Shown: positions 7,955 through 19,176, counted from the stretch's first letter. The stretch is DNA of 64,000 bases from Marinomonas communis (GCF_004363305.1 NZ_SNZA01000001.1:336902-400901), one strand, 5' to 3'. Translations and numbers: made by a program. Notes: generated by a model not told the origin, from the letters alone.

Positions 7955-10268
7955 GCGCTTAGTACTCCTTGTGCTGCCTATTCTATTTGTAGGCGTTTTA
8001 GTAGCCACAATTGGAGTTTTTAAAATTCAGACGGCGACGCTTACGGAAGTTGAGCAGAATCGCTTGGACTTAAAACTTCTGCAAGCAAAAGTTGAGTTTG
8101 AGAGAGAGGCTAATATCAGCTCCGGTATTCTTGCGTTGCTTCTGGAAGGAAAGACTTTAACTGAGTTTGCTCGCTTTGCTGGCAATGATATTCGAGAGTA
8201 TATCGTTACACAAAGGTTGGATTATCTACTCAGCAATGTTGTAGAGAATAGCAGTATCCGAATCGCTATATCTGTTTTGGATGCTAAAGGGGATTCCATT
8301 TATCACTATGAGAGAAGTGATAACCCTTTCTCCAGTACTCCTAGCTTTTTACCTGGTTTTGCTCGCTCTTTGCTAATGAAGCAGGAGATGGAAGAGCAAA
8401 AGCTGATGTTTCTTAAAAATGGAAATCATGCTTATTTATACGGTCGTAGTATTGATGCTGCCACCCTAGCTAGTCCAGTTCGAGCGTCCTTAGAAGATAC
8501 ACTAGCGATCGTTGTAACCGTGTATATGTCAGAGTTTGATAGATTATACTCTGAGCTAGAGCAGGAATATGGCGTAACTCCATTGATTGTCAATCGCTCA
8601 CCAACGTCACCAATAGTTTCTACCAGTCATATCAGAACAGTAGAACTGTTTCCCGGTACTATTTTAGAAATGGAGCTTACTCAGGATTATATTCGCTCAG
8701 AGCGAACAGCCTTAGTGGATTGGCTGTTGGCAATGTCAGTTATGCTTGGCTTAGGCATCACCCTGTTACTGTTGTTCTTAATTAGGCGTTTTATTATTCT
8801 GCCGATTGAATCCTTGGATAATCAGCTGTCATTAGTTATGAATGAGCATCAGTCTAACATCGAGAAGCCCAAGGGAATCGATGAAGTTAGTCGCCTGGGT
8901 GTGAAGTTCTACGAGCTCTATGACCAACTTAATATTAACCTTAAAGAATCTCAGACATTAGCTGTAACAGATTCTCTTACGAAACTTCCTAACCGCACAC
9001 GCTTTCAAGATTTCGCAAAACGTGCATTGATTCGTGCTTGGAATCGGCATAGCCATGTTTCGTTGATTTACATAGATCTTGATAACTTTAAATTTGTGAA
9101 CGACCGACTTGGGCATGAAGCTGGGGATGAGTTACTACAGTACACTGCGCAAGCGTTCCAAGACCTACTGACTAAACATGTCCCTAAAGAACAAGCGGCA
9201 TTAGTATCTCGGTTAGCTGGAGATGAATTTGCCATTGTTCTAGCTCATGATGTTTTAGATGATCGTTTGGATCTGGCATCCAGTGTTGTGAACCTGTTCG
9301 AAGGTGGCTTCAAAACGGATCGTTACATAACACCGGTATCTGCGAGTGTTGGGATTGCAAGCTATCCAAATGATGGTGAGGATCTACGCGAGTTGATTGC
9401 AAACGCGGATATGGCGATGTATCACGCTAAGCGTACTGGTAAAAACCGTTTTGCTGCGTATTCTCATACCATAGCTAGAGAAGCACGTCGGGTTAAGCTT
9501 ATTGAAGATGCGCTTAAATTTGTGAACTGCGACGAAGAATTTTCTCTAGTGTTTATGCCGTTTGTGGATAAAGACCGAAAAATTAAAGGTCTTGAAGTGC
9601 TGCTTCGTTGGTATTCACCTGAGCTTGGTCAAATAACGCCAGATGAGTTTGTGCCTATCGCTGAGCAGACTGGAACTTACACTAAGATTGACGATTGGGT
9701 ATTTAGAAACGCCTTTGAGCATCTTGAAAAGCTTAGGTCATTCTTAGGTGCAGACATCGTTATTGCGATCAATATTTCTGCTGGCGAATTAGGTCAAGCG
9801 AGTTTCGTTGATCGTATAATTGAACTTAAGAAACTGTATTCAGTCCCTGATTCTGCGGTTGAGCTTGAGATTACAGAAACGTTTGGATACTTTGCCGTTC
9901 AGCAAGTGTTAAGTGTTCTACGAGATTTACGAAACCATGGTTTTAGAATATCGATTGATGACTTTGGAATAGGGTATACACCCTTGTTACAAATGATCGA
10001 CTATCCAGTCGATAAAGTTAAATTTGATAAAGAATTGGTCGATCGATTAACGGATAAATCTCATCATCAGTTAATGCAACCTACAGTAGAGCTATGTCAC
10101 TTGCAGAATATCAAAGTGACAGCGGAGGGGGTTGAAAATGCGGATAAGTTTGAACTGTTAAAAGATGCTAAATGTGACTATTTCCAAGGCTATTCAATTG
10201 CCCAGCCAATGACGATTACTGAACTTCGTCAATGGCATAGACAATATAAGCTATCAAATGAAGATTAG
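7941..10268 (+). CDS. mbaA: Membrane GGDEF-EAL c-di-GMP enzyme, MbaA-like
   Basis: The 775-residue protein begins with a transmembrane helix (residues about 7-27), a periplasmic sensor region of about 230 residues, and a second helix (VDWLLAMSVMLGLGITLLLLF without break), then a HAMP-like linker, GGDEF and EAL domains. The GGDEF motif reads AGDEF (residues 426-430) and the EAL motif reads EVL (E552-L554); DDFGIGYTPL and VKFDKE of the EAL domain are kept. V. cholerae MbaA is known as a bifunctional enzyme with similarly altered motifs at nearly the same positions. Overlap with the NspS-like gene implies translational coupling. Which activity dominates cannot be read from sequence. Confidence 0.82.
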   Translation: MTLTKRLVLLVLPILFVGVLVATIGVFKIQTATLTEVEQNRLDLKLLQAKVEFEREANISSGILALLLEGKTLTEFARFAGNDIREYIVTQRLDYLLSNVVENSSIRIAISVLDAKGDSIYHYERSDNPFSSTPSFLPGFARSLLMKQEMEEQKLMFLKNGNHAYLYGRSIDAATLASPVRASLEDTLAIVVTVYMSEFDRLYSELEQEYGVTPLIVNRSPTSPIVSTSHIRTVELFPGTILEMELTQDYIRSERTALVDWLLAMSVMLGLGITLLLLFLIRRFIILPIESLDNQLSLVMNEHQSNIEKPKGIDEVSRLGVKFYELYDQLNINLKESQTLAVTDSLTKLPNRTRFQDFAKRALIRAWNRHSHVSLIYIDLDNFKFVNDRLGHEAGDELLQYTAQAFQDLLTKHVPKEQAALVSRLAGDEFAIVLAHDVLDDRLDLASSVVNLFEGGFKTDRYITPVSASVGIASYPNDGEDLRELIANADMAMYHAKRTGKNRFAAYSHTIAREARRVKLIEDALKFVNCDEEFSLVFMPFVDKDRKIKGLEVLLRWYSPELGQITPDEFVPIAEQTGTYTKIDDWVFRNAFEHLEKLRSFLGADIVIAINISAGELGQASFVDRIIELKKLYSVPDSAVELEITETFGYFAVQQVLSVLRDLRNHGFRISIDDFGIGYTPLLQMIDYPVDKVKFDKELVDRLTDKSHHQLMQPTVELCHLQNIKVTAEGVENADKFELLKDAKCDYFQGYSIAQPMTITELRQWHRQYKLSNED

Positions 10269-11383
10269 TGTAAGTTGGATGTATCTTTAGGTCTGATATT
10301 TAAAATACGTCCTGAGTCGGTGCTGATCATCAGGCTACCGTCTTGCATTTCAATGACGTCTCTCATACGTTCATTGAGGTCTTCTAAAAAGCGTGTCTCG
10401 AAGACTTCGCCAGACTCCAAACGAACATTGTTTAAATGGCGTAGCGCAAGAGCAGTTGATAGAAAATCACCTTCCCAGTCTTTAAATAATTGACCACGGT
10501 AGATTAGTAAAGAGCTCGGTGCGATAGAAGGAATGTAAACTTTCGCAGGGTCTTCCATGCCTTCTTTACTGGTGGCCTCACCGACAGAAAGCGGCGCCCA
10601 GTATTCCTTACCATGAGAAACGATAGGCCACCCATAGTTTGCACCGACACGAATTAGGTTAATTTCATCTCCACCCCGTGGGCCGTGTTCGTTTGACCAT
10701 AGAAACCCTGTTTTTTGGTCAAAGAATAAGCCTTGTGGGTTTCTATGCCCAAAACTCCAAATCTCAGGTTTAATATTGCCATGACGAACGTATGGGTTGT
10801 CTGCAGGAACTGAGCCGTCCATGTTTAATCTTAAAATGCTACCCGCATGATTCTTCAGATCCTGTGCATTGGCGCGTTTGCCTCTGTCACCTACACTGAA
10901 GAACACATGCCCATTACCATCAAACGCAATTCGACTGCCAAAATGCTGCCCTTTGTCAGACGATGCCTCGGTAATAAGAAGGTCTTGCCAATCAATTAGG
11001 GATAGGTCTTTCAACTTCGCTCGTGCAAGAGCAGTGGTCGCTCCTTCTTCAGTAGGATGAGCGTAAGTAAAATACACCCAACCAGATTCTCTATAATCTG
11101 GTGCTAACGCCACATCTAATAGGCCGCCTTGCCCAATTCTCGCAATATCGGGCAGCCCTTGTATTTCATCCGCATCACCTGAGTTCAAGTTGATACGTAA
11201 AAGCTTACCATCTAGGATGGTAACCAAAAGAGTATGCTGGTCTAGTTGTGCCATCCCCCATGGAATGCCATTCACTTGTGCCACTTCATCAATTTGAAAT
11301 GTTTTATTTGCTTCCGCTGCATAGCTAAGTGTACTGAACGATAGAAGAACACTAAGACTAAAAGTTTTTAAACGTTGAAGCAT
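10265..11383 (-). CDS. PQQ-dependent aldose sugar dehydrogenase family protein, YliI-like
   Basis: Start chosen at 11383: MLQRLKTFSLSVLLSFSTLSYAA gives a clean signal peptide and a 372-residue precursor, close to E. coli YliI; an upstream GTG-type extension to 11467 would bury the signal peptide. Beta-propeller glucose/sorbosone dehydrogenase motifs include GIPWGMAQL, GQGGLLDVALAPDY, KGQHFGSRIAFDG, HRNPQGLFFD, EHGPRGGDEINLI and NYGWP. The family oxidises aldoses in the periplasm with PQQ, passing electrons to quinone or cytochrome. The 3' end overlaps the mbaA-like gene by 4 bases (convergent). Confidence 0.85.
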   Translation of the reverse strand: MLQRLKTFSLSVLLSFSTLSYAAEANKTFQIDEVAQVNGIPWGMAQLDQHTLLVTILDGKLLRINLNSGDADEIQGLPDIARIGQGGLLDVALAPDYRESGWVYFTYAHPTEEGATTALARAKLKDLSLIDWQDLLITEASSDKGQHFGSRIAFDGNGHVFFSVGDRGKRANAQDLKNHAGSILRLNMDGSVPADNPYVRHGNIKPEIWSFGHRNPQGLFFDQKTGFLWSNEHGPRGGDEINLIRVGANYGWPIVSHGKEYWAPLSVGEATSKEGMEDPAKVYIPSIAPSSLLIYRGQLFKDWEGDFLSTALALRHLNNVRLESGEVFETRFLEDLNERMRDVIEMQDGSLMISTDSGRILNIRPKDTSNLH

Positions 11384-11512
11384 ATTGATACCTAGTTCAT
11401 TCAAGAGCTTTGAGTATAGGTTCAAAAAGCATAAGAAATGCGGCGAAATGCTGTGTTTCATATTCATTGCGGAATACTTGCCAACTGATCATAAAATCAG
11501 CAGCTCAAATAA

Positions 11513-11539
11513 CAAAACGCGACATAAAGTCGCGTTTTG
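11513..11539 (-). terminator. Intrinsic terminator downstream of tal
   Basis: An 11-bp GC-rich stem (CAAAACGCGAC with GTCGCGTTTTG, loop ATAAA) is followed on the minus strand by a T-rich stretch, 45 bases beyond the tal stop codon. Confidence 0.75.
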
Positions 11540-11583
11540 AGGAAGATTCAGCTTAGCTGAATTTTAGAGAGTGGATTGTAGCC

Positions 11584-12534
<951 letters not shown>

Positions 12535-12539
12535 TGCTC

Positions 12540-13571
12540 TTATCCTTTGCTTTTATCTAGCTTTTGTTTAACCAATTCAATGGCGTCTACTAATACGTCT
12601 ATTGTAGCGTCACTTCGATGACCGTTTTCTGAAAGGTAGCGTCTAAACTGCTTGCCACCTGGCAAACCTTGGAAAATACCCAGTAAATGACGAGTTAAAT
12701 GCATCAAGCGCTCGCCCTTTGCCAATTGACTCTCTGCGTATGGGATGAAACGCTCTAACGCTTCAAAGCGATCATTGACTACGTTTGTAGCCCCAAAAAT
12801 AGATTGATCCACTTCACTGAGAACCCAAGGGTTGTTATATGCTTCTCGCCCCATCATAACGCCATCAACGTGACGTAAATGTTCTTTTGTTTCTTCTATT
12901 GTTTTTATCCCACCATTGATCAAGATTTCAAGGTCAGGGAAGTCTTTCTTCAATTGATACACAAAGTCATATTTAAGTGGTGGGATTTCACGGTTTTCTT
13001 TAGGGCTTAAGCCTTGCAAAATAGCGTTGCGGGCATGAACAATAAATGTTTCAACCCCTTCGTCAGCAATCATACCAACAAAATCACGCACAACCGCGTA
13101 GTCTTGCTGATCATCTAATCCAATGCGGTGCTTAATCGTTACTGGGATAGACGTGGCATCCTTCATGGCTTTCATCGCATCAACCACTGTTTGTGGATGT
13201 GCCATCAAGATGGCTCCAATTAAACTATTCTGAACGCGATCACTCGGACAGCCTGCATTTAAATTCACTTCATCGTAACCGTATTCTTCGGCCATCTTGG
13301 CACATTTCGCTAGATCTGTAGCGTTGGAGCCACCCAGCTGCAATGCAATGGGGTGTTCGCAGCCATCATACTTAAGAAAACGGGCAGGGTTGTCACCCTG
13401 AAGCAAAGCACCTGTTGTTACCATTTCAGTGTAAAGAAGCGTGTGTTTTGTTAAACAGCGTGCAAAAACACGGTAGTCAGACGTAGTCCAATCCATCATG
13501 GGCGCTATAGAAAAGCGTCTATCTAATGTACGAGAAGTGTTTAAAGGGCTTTGATCAGTTGTGTTTTGCAT
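12540..13571 (-). CDS. dusA: tRNA-dihydrouridine synthase A
   Basis: DusA reduces uridines 20/20a in the tRNA D-loop with FMN and NADPH. The 343-residue sequence opens with [17 protein letters not shown], the DusA-type FMN phosphate motif; the catalytic Cys is in [12 protein letters not shown], and [11 protein letters not shown]-like and [19 protein letters not shown] segments are present, the last being typical of DusA rather than DusB or DusC. The C-terminal [26 protein letters not shown] is the family's tRNA-binding helical domain. Upstream is 416 bp of non-coding DNA. Confidence 0.93.
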   Translation of the reverse strand: MQNTTDQSPLNTSRTLDRRFSIAPMMDWTTSDYRVFARCLTKHTLLYTEMVTTGALLQGDNPARFLKYDGCEHPIALQLGGSNATDLAKCAKMAEEYGYDEVNLNAGCPSDRVQNSLIGAILMAHPQTVVDAMKAMKDATSIPVTIKHRIGLDDQQDYAVVRDFVGMIADEGVETFIVHARNAILQGLSPKENREIPPLKYDFVYQLKKDFPDLEILINGGIKTIEETKEHLRHVDGVMMGREAYNNPWVLSEVDQSIFGATNVVNDRFEALERFIPYAESQLAKGERLMHLTRHLLGIFQGLPGGKQFRRYLSENGHRSDATIDVLVDAIELVKQKLDKSKG

Positions 13572-13987
13572 GGTGTCAGTTTGGTGAATCTATCTATGTG
13601 AACAAAAGTCCTAAGTTTACCGTTTCTCATCAAAGAAAAGTTAAAAATCTACCGTTAGCTCAAACACAAGCTATCTATGTAATTTTATTACATGACTTAA
13701 GGTTGAGCTAATAAAATATCACCTGATTATGTCATAAAATTACATCGATTTGGAATCGACCGTTGTCGGATAGTAGGACTTTTTTGCGCTATGTATTTAT
13801 TCAGTGTTTTTGACAAAAAAACTGTGATCCAACCGTTAATTTGTTTACGTATAATTACATAAATTAATTAGCTTATTGTTTTACAAGAAATATTGATTAA
13901 GAAATGTCTTGATTAAAATGTAATCAAAGGTTAACAATGTCAAATAAGTGTTTAATTAAAAACTGAGTCATAGTTGTAGGAGTGAAG
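13572..13987. other. AT-rich intergenic region between divergent dusA and STAS gene
   Basis: These 416 bp hold no credible gene. They must contain the promoters of dusA (minus) and the STAS gene (plus); several TATAAT-like words occur, for example near 13850, but none has a convincing -35 partner that I can single out. Confidence 0.5.
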
Positions 13988-14278
13988 ATGCCAGACGTTA
14001 CTCGTATCGCTTTACCTGAAACTTTTTCATTTGAGCACCATCAATGGTTTAGGGGGCAGTGTACGGAAGCATTGAATCGTTCTCAGCGTGTTGAGCTGAT
14101 ATGTGATCAAGTTAAATACTTAGATTCTGCTGCACTTGGGATGATTGTTTCCTTCCAGCGTAAACACAAAGAAAAGCACAATCACGATATCTGGGTTTCA
14201 AATCCAAGCTTGTACTGTGATGAACTTTTCACATTAGCTAATTTGTACAACAAATACCTAAATAGAATGCCCACATAA
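13988..14278 (+). CDS. STAS-domain protein (anti-sigma factor antagonist-like)
   Basis: The 96-residue product is a single STAS domain with the pattern VELICDQVKYLDSAALGMIVSFQRKH, in which the Ser of LDSAALG is the usual phospho-acceptor position of SpoIIAA-type proteins. ATG 13988 is preferred over GTG 13982 because TAGGAG lies 5-6 bases before it. No anti-sigma kinase or PP2C phosphatase gene is in the window, so the partner is unknown. The next gene, 123 bases downstream on the same strand, is a c-di-GMP phosphodiesterase-type protein; a functional link is possible but not shown. Confidence 0.78.
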   Translation: MPDVTRIALPETFSFEHHQWFRGQCTEALNRSQRVELICDQVKYLDSAALGMIVSFQRKHKEKHNHDIWVSNPSLYCDELFTLANLYNKYLNRMPT

Positions 14279-14401
14279 GGCTGGTCTAGCTTTACAAGTC
14301 AATACATTCTTTAACAGGGTTGTCAGTGTAATTAATTCAGTTATGCATGATTCTTAGGGTAACAAATATATATTCTGTTACTTCTTTGGAGCGCTACTGA
14401 C

Positions 14402-17317
14402 ATGACCTCTTCAACAAAAGATCTTGTAGATGCTACCTCTCCAAGTATCGCATCCATAACGGAAGCCTTCTTTTCATCTACTGATGGCGCTCCGCTTTTC
14501 ATTCTTGATCCATCAAGTGATTGTCGCGTTATATTTAGTAATCCACCTGCTAAACGATACTTTCAGCTTTCAGATGATTGTGGTGACCAATGGTTTATAG
14601 AGTGTTGGGGGAGAGACAAGCCAGATACATGGTTAGATAAGTTCACTGCTCAGTTCGAAAAAAGCTCAAAGGTCTATCAACGCATTCCTGATCATCTGCT
14701 GCGCCATAAGAATTCTGCTCAAGAGTTGTGTTTTATTCAGTTTAAAGCGCAAGAGCAGTTATTTATTGCTGCAGTAATCATAAACTCAGACACGAGAGTG
14801 CTAAATAATTTTGAGCCAAATGCCATCCTCAGTGCTTTGGAGCTTGGGGATTTTTATCACTCCGTACTGGATAATTTGCACCAAGCAATTGGATTATTTG
14901 AGTTAAATCAAAACGAAAAATTAGAAATCGTCTGGCTTAATGAAAAGGCGATGAAATATGTCGCACCGCATACAACAGTCAAAGGAGAGTTAGTTGAGAG
15001 TTACTTGCCGGACAATATTCAATACAGCTGGGGAGAACTCGAAAAATCCTTGAAGACTAGTGATGGCGACATTACTTGTAGTTTTCTACTCGGCGATAGG
15101 TTCAATCACCAGGCATGTGAAATCCAATTTTACCCTGTTGACTTGTTAAAGCGTGCTGGCAGTAAACAATTTTTGGCAACTTGGTTTAATGTTACCCAAC
15201 GATACCAAAAGGAAGTTGCCGAGACTCAGAAGAGACAAGACTTTTTCAATCTGGTTGAAAATGCCCCTGATGTCATCATTCGTTACGACGTTTTGGGACG
15301 TCGGACATATGTTAATCATATGTTTGAAAAGGTCACTGGACTAAAGCGAGATGATGCGATAGGTAAATTACCCGCTGAGCTTACTGGAATTGGTGAGAGT
15401 ACGAACCTGTTGCAAAGGCATGTAATGAGTACGATCCAGTCAGGTTTGGCGAAAACTGAGCGTATGGTCATGGATACTGGCTCAGAAACAAACCCAACGT
15501 TTGAAATTAGATTTTTACCCGAGTTTAGTAAGCTAGGTGCTGTCTCTGGGGTTTTGTTGATCGGCCGTGATATCACTCAGCAAGAGCAAGCGATTCAGCA
15601 AACGAGAACTAGTGAAACGCAGTTTAGGAGTTTGGTTGAAAACTCACCTGATTACATTTGCCGATATGATTTAGATTGCAAGCTACTTTATTCGAACCCA
15701 GTGTTGGCACGCTTATTTGACTGCCCAATCAGTGATTTACTAGGAAGAACACCAACTGAGTTGAATCAGTTCCTGCATAAACGGTTTGGGGTAGATGTGC
15801 CACAAGAAGAATCCATTCTGCATCATCATTTGAAGAATGTACTGCGAACACAAAACAGCATTGAGTGTGAAATTTCGGGGCCAACAGTTAAGGGGCAGAT
15901 TCACTCCTATGTAAGTCTTACTCCAGAATATAGTGCTGAGGGGGTATTGAGCTCTGTTTTGGTAATAGGCAGAGACATTACTGAACTAAAAGAATATCAA
16001 GAGAGAGTCGACTTTTTATCTAAGTTTGATTCACTAACGGGGCTACCCAATCGGGCCAACCTATTAGAAAAAGTGAGTTCAAAGGTCATCAATGCAGCCT
16101 TGGACAGCCATAAAATTGGTTTGTTGGTAATTGGTGTCGACCATTTTAAAAACATTAATGATAGTTTTGGCTATAAATATGGGGACTTTGTATTAAGGGC
16201 GTTAACAGCCCGCTTACAAGCTGTCATTTCTTCTTCAAGTTATGTTGCGCGTATCGGGGCCGACGAGTTTGGTGTCTTTTTACCAACAGTATTGAACCGG
16301 CATGTTTTCAATAATGAAGCTGAACGGATTGCTAACGCTATTTCAAAGCCAATTCGCATTGGTGAAACAGAAATAATTATCTCGGTTAGTATGGGGGCGT
16401 GTCTGTTCCCAGATGATGCCGATGATCTGGATGATATCGTACGGTACGCAGACTCTGCCTTATTTGCCGCAAAGGCTACACAACGTGGGAGTATTCGATA
16501 CTATTCCCAAGAGCTAACTGATAGGGCGCTTGAAAGAATGGAGTTTAGAAATTCCATTCGTTCGGGAATTAAAAACAAAGAGTTCTGTGTGTATCTGCAG
16601 CCAAAAATTAGTCTGTTTGATGGTTCACTTATGGGGGCAGAAGCGTTAGTAAGATGGCATCACCCAAGAAGAGGGCTGGTAACACCGGATTCATTTATCC
16701 CCGTTGCCGAGGAAATGGGCTTGATTTCCGAAATTGACATGCTTGTTTTAGACCAATTATGTGAATATTTATCTTCTTGGCGTAGCCTCCTAGACGATGG
16801 ACAACGTTTTGCTGTCAATTTATCCGCGGTGCAATTCAATCGGCAAGATTTAATCAGCTCTATTGATAAGATTGTCCAGTTGCACCATTGCGATACAGCT
16901 AATCTCGAACTTGAAATTACAGAAGGTGTTTTGCTTGTCCACTGCGAGCATCTAGAAGAGAAAATTAACGAGCTTAAAGCTATGGGGTTCACCCTTGCAC
17001 TAGATGACTTTGGTACGGGCTACTCTTCACTGAGCTACTTATCTCGTTACCCTATTGATGTATTAAAGATTGATCGGTCTTTTATCATGGATATGAATCA
17101 ATCTAAATCAAGCCAAGTATTAGTAAAAACTATTGTATCAATGGCTCAAAATCTTGATATGAAAGTCGTTGCTGAAGGAGTTGAAGACCATGATCAAGTA
17201 TCACTTCTTCGAGAGTATGGTGTGGACTTAGCTCAAGGCTTTTTGTACTCAAAACCTATTCCGATAGAACAGTTTGCTGAAAAATACGGATTGCCAGTAT
17301 CGAAAAGCGCCATCTGA
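14402..17317 (+). CDS. PAS-PAS-GGDEF-EAL protein, probable c-di-GMP phosphodiesterase
   Basis: The 971-residue protein has no transmembrane segment. An N-terminal PAS-like region is followed by two clear PAS domains (FFNLVENAPDVIIRYD at about residue 280 and FRSLVENSPDYICRYD at about 409), both ending in a GRDIT motif, then GGDEF and EAL domains. The GGDEF site reads GADEF (residues 619-623), a departure from GG(D/E)EF that may impair cyclase activity. The EAL site is complete (E747-A-L, with LELEITEG, DDFGTGYSSL and LKIDRSFI), so hydrolysis of c-di-GMP is the more likely activity. The signal sensed by the PAS domains is unknown. Confidence 0.88.
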   Translation: MTSSTKDLVDATSPSIASITEAFFSSTDGAPLFILDPSSDCRVIFSNPPAKRYFQLSDDCGDQWFIECWGRDKPDTWLDKFTAQFEKSSKVYQRIPDHLLRHKNSAQELCFIQFKAQEQLFIAAVIINSDTRVLNNFEPNAILSALELGDFYHSVLDNLHQAIGLFELNQNEKLEIVWLNEKAMKYVAPHTTVKGELVESYLPDNIQYSWGELEKSLKTSDGDITCSFLLGDRFNHQACEIQFYPVDLLKRAGSKQFLATWFNVTQRYQKEVAETQKRQDFFNLVENAPDVIIRYDVLGRRTYVNHMFEKVTGLKRDDAIGKLPAELTGIGESTNLLQRHVMSTIQSGLAKTERMVMDTGSETNPTFEIRFLPEFSKLGAVSGVLLIGRDITQQEQAIQQTRTSETQFRSLVENSPDYICRYDLDCKLLYSNPVLARLFDCPISDLLGRTPTELNQFLHKRFGVDVPQEESILHHHLKNVLRTQNSIECEISGPTVKGQIHSYVSLTPEYSAEGVLSSVLVIGRDITELKEYQERVDFLSKFDSLTGLPNRANLLEKVSSKVINAALDSHKIGLLVIGVDHFKNINDSFGYKYGDFVLRALTARLQAVISSSSYVARIGADEFGVFLPTVLNRHVFNNEAERIANAISKPIRIGETEIIISVSMGACLFPDDADDLDDIVRYADSALFAAKATQRGSIRYYSQELTDRALERMEFRNSIRSGIKNKEFCVYLQPKISLFDGSLMGAEALVRWHHPRRGLVTPDSFIPVAEEMGLISEIDMLVLDQLCEYLSSWRSLLDDGQRFAVNLSAVQFNRQDLISSIDKIVQLHHCDTANLELEITEGVLLVHCEHLEEKINELKAMGFTLALDDFGTGYSSLSYLSRYPIDVLKIDRSFIMDMNQSKSSQVLVKTIVSMAQNLDMKVVAEGVEDHDQVSLLREYGVDLAQGFLYSKPIPIEQFAEKYGLPVSKSAI

Positions 17318-17550
17318 AGGTTGATCCCAGTAGATGCTATCTGTTCTTTCTACGTGTAAATTTGAACAATGAGTTAAGAATATAAATCTCGTTAATTTCC
17401 AACATAAGCCGCATTTTTGCCTTTTGGAAGTTTGATTCAGAGCAAAGCACTGACGAAATCTCGTAATTTAGTTAGAATTTCGACGTTTTTCGTATGAATG
17501 CCTATTTCGAAATTTATGTCAGAAATAAGGCCGTTTTCAGGAGTAATTTC

Positions 17551-18414
17551 ATGGCAACCCCATCCCAACACGATCTACGTAAAGACTTTCGTGCTTTGCT
17601 AGAGAGCGACAACTGTTATTACACTGCTTCGACGTTTGATCCAATGTCAGCGCGTATTGCGGAAGATTTGGGTTTTGAAGTCGGCATCTTAGGTGGTTCG
17701 GTTGCTTCGTTACAAGTGCTGGCAGCGCCGGACTTTGCTCTGATTACCTTAAGTGAATTTGTAGAGCAGGCGACACGAATTGGCCGTGTCGCACGTTTAC
17801 CGATTATTGCTGATGCCGATCATGGCTACGGTAATGCGCTAAATGTGATGCGAACTATTACGGAACTTGAACGAGCAGGTGTAGCAGCTCTGACAATCGA
17901 AGATACTCTTTTACCTGCAAAATTTGGTCATAAATCTACTGACCTGATTCCTCTCGACGAAGCGGTTGGTAAAATTGAAGCGGCACTTGAAGCTCGAATC
18001 GATCCAACTATGTCGATCATTGCTCGAACCAATGCAGGGCAATTAACGACAGAAGAAACAATTGAGCGTGCCAAAGCTTATCAAGCAGCAGGTGCTGACG
18101 GTATTTGTATGGTTGGCGTGAAGGACTTTGATCATTTAGAAGCCATTAGTGCGCATGTTTCAGTTCCTCTTATGTTAGTTGCTTATGGCAATCCAGAGCT
18201 TAATGATCGAGAACGATTGGCTAAAAATGGTGTCCGTATTGTTGTAAATGGGCATGCTGCATACTTTGCGGCAATTAAGGCAACTTATGATTGTCTGCGT
18301 GAACAAAGAGGTATTGCGGAAGGTAAATTAAATGCATCGGAGTTATCTACACGTTACTCGACTTTGGATGAAAGCCGTGAATGGGCTCGCCGCTTTATGG
18401 AAGTAAAAGAGTAA
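17551..18414 (+). CDS. Oxaloacetate decarboxylase of the PEP mutase/isocitrate lyase superfamily
   Basis: ATG 17551 follows CAGGAG by 8 bases and gives 287 residues, the length of the PA4872-type family; upstream in-frame starts lack a ribosome site. [43 protein letters not shown] (metal-binding Asp residues) and [13 protein letters not shown] mark the superfamily barrel. Known relatives decarboxylate oxaloacetate to pyruvate with Mg2+; methylisocitrate lyase is an alternative but the KKCGH-type lyase motif is absent (LPAKFGHK instead). It is a single gene ended by the hairpin at 18440. Confidence 0.8.
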   Translation: MATPSQHDLRKDFRALLESDNCYYTASTFDPMSARIAEDLGFEVGILGGSVASLQVLAAPDFALITLSEFVEQATRIGRVARLPIIADADHGYGNALNVMRTITELERAGVAALTIEDTLLPAKFGHKSTDLIPLDEAVGKIEAALEARIDPTMSIIARTNAGQLTTEETIERAKAYQAAGADGICMVGVKDFDHLEAISAHVSVPLMLVAYGNPELNDRERLAKNGVRIVVNGHAAYFAAIKATYDCLREQRGIAEGKLNASELSTRYSTLDESREWARRFMEVKE

Positions 18415-18439
18415 TACTTCTTTCACTATATAGATTAAT

Positions 18440-18469
18440 AAAAATGCCAGCGTAAATGCTGGCATTTTT
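18440..18469. terminator. Bidirectional intrinsic terminator
   Basis: A perfect 12-bp stem (AAAAATGCCAGC with GCTGGCATTTTT, loop GTAAAT) lies between the convergent oxaloacetate decarboxylase and lipoprotein genes and has a T-run on either strand. Confidence 0.85.
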
Positions 18470-18496
18470 ATTTAAAAGATCAAACTATGCACAAAA

Positions 18497-18868
18497 TTAA
18501 TTTGTGGCATTCTCTACTTCGGTTTCGGCATCGTTAGCACCATCTTTAATGGCATCTACACCGTCTTCCCAAGCATCACCCACTGCATCTGCACCGTTTT
18601 CCATTGCCTCAGCAGTTTCATCATACGCTTCACCAACAGCATCTTTGCCATCTTCGTATAGAGCTTTAGCTTTCTCTTTTCCTTGTTCAATACGGTAATC
18701 AAAGCATTGATCTGAAAAGTCTTCGCGAATTTTCAGGTCATCAATTTGTTGAATGCTTTCCTGAGTACAGTTCTCTTCGTTTACTGTTGGCATTTTTTCA
18801 CTACAAGCAGTGGTAAACGCTGCAACAGCCATAAAACCAGCGATGTAAATAGGCTTAATGTTTTTCAT
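18497..18868 (-). CDS. Small predicted lipoprotein with acidic Ala/Gly/Asp-rich repeats
   Basis: The 123-residue product starts with a signal sequence ending AAFTTACSE, an acceptable lipobox with Cys 22, so it is probably a membrane-anchored lipoprotein. The mature part has EENCTQESIQQIDDLKIREDFSDQCF, with two Cys that could form a disulfide, then a helical tail of about 55 residues built from loose repeats such as KDAVGEAYDE, ADAVGDAWED and VDAIKDGAND, an 11-residue-type amphipathic periodicity. No known family is recognised and no function is proposed. Confidence 0.7.
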   Translation of the reverse strand: MKNIKPIYIAGFMAVAAFTTACSEKMPTVNEENCTQESIQQIDDLKIREDFSDQCFDYRIEQGKEKAKALYEDGKDAVGEAYDETAEAMENGADAVGDAWEDGVDAIKDGANDAETEVENATN

Positions 18869-19176
18869 AATACTTCCCTCAAAATTTATGTGGATTTAAT
18901 TAATTAAGTGTCTATTCAGCTTTTCCATAAACAGTAATAGAGCGCTTTTGTATTAATAATTAAAAACCAATCAGCAAAGACAGTTTTTTAATATATACAG
19001 CTGTTTGCTGTGTCCTTAAGCATGGATATATTGTTATTTTTGGGAGAGGGATTATCAATTCAGGAAATTGTAAACATTATTTTTTCGGAACTTCTTTCAA
19101 AATTTTTGAAAACTAATTCCGAAGTGTAAAGATCCATGTGGCGCACGGGTTTGATGAGGAAATTAGAGATAAAAAA
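18869..19176. other. AT-rich intergenic region upstream of the lipoprotein gene
   Basis: About 300 bp without a supported gene. It carries the promoter of the lipoprotein gene on its left side; otherwise I see nothing recognisable in it. Confidence 0.5.

Noticed and set aside
13572-13987. Small gene in the dusA-STAS gap
   Set aside because: Frames are short, AT-biased and lack a ribosome site or homology-like motif.
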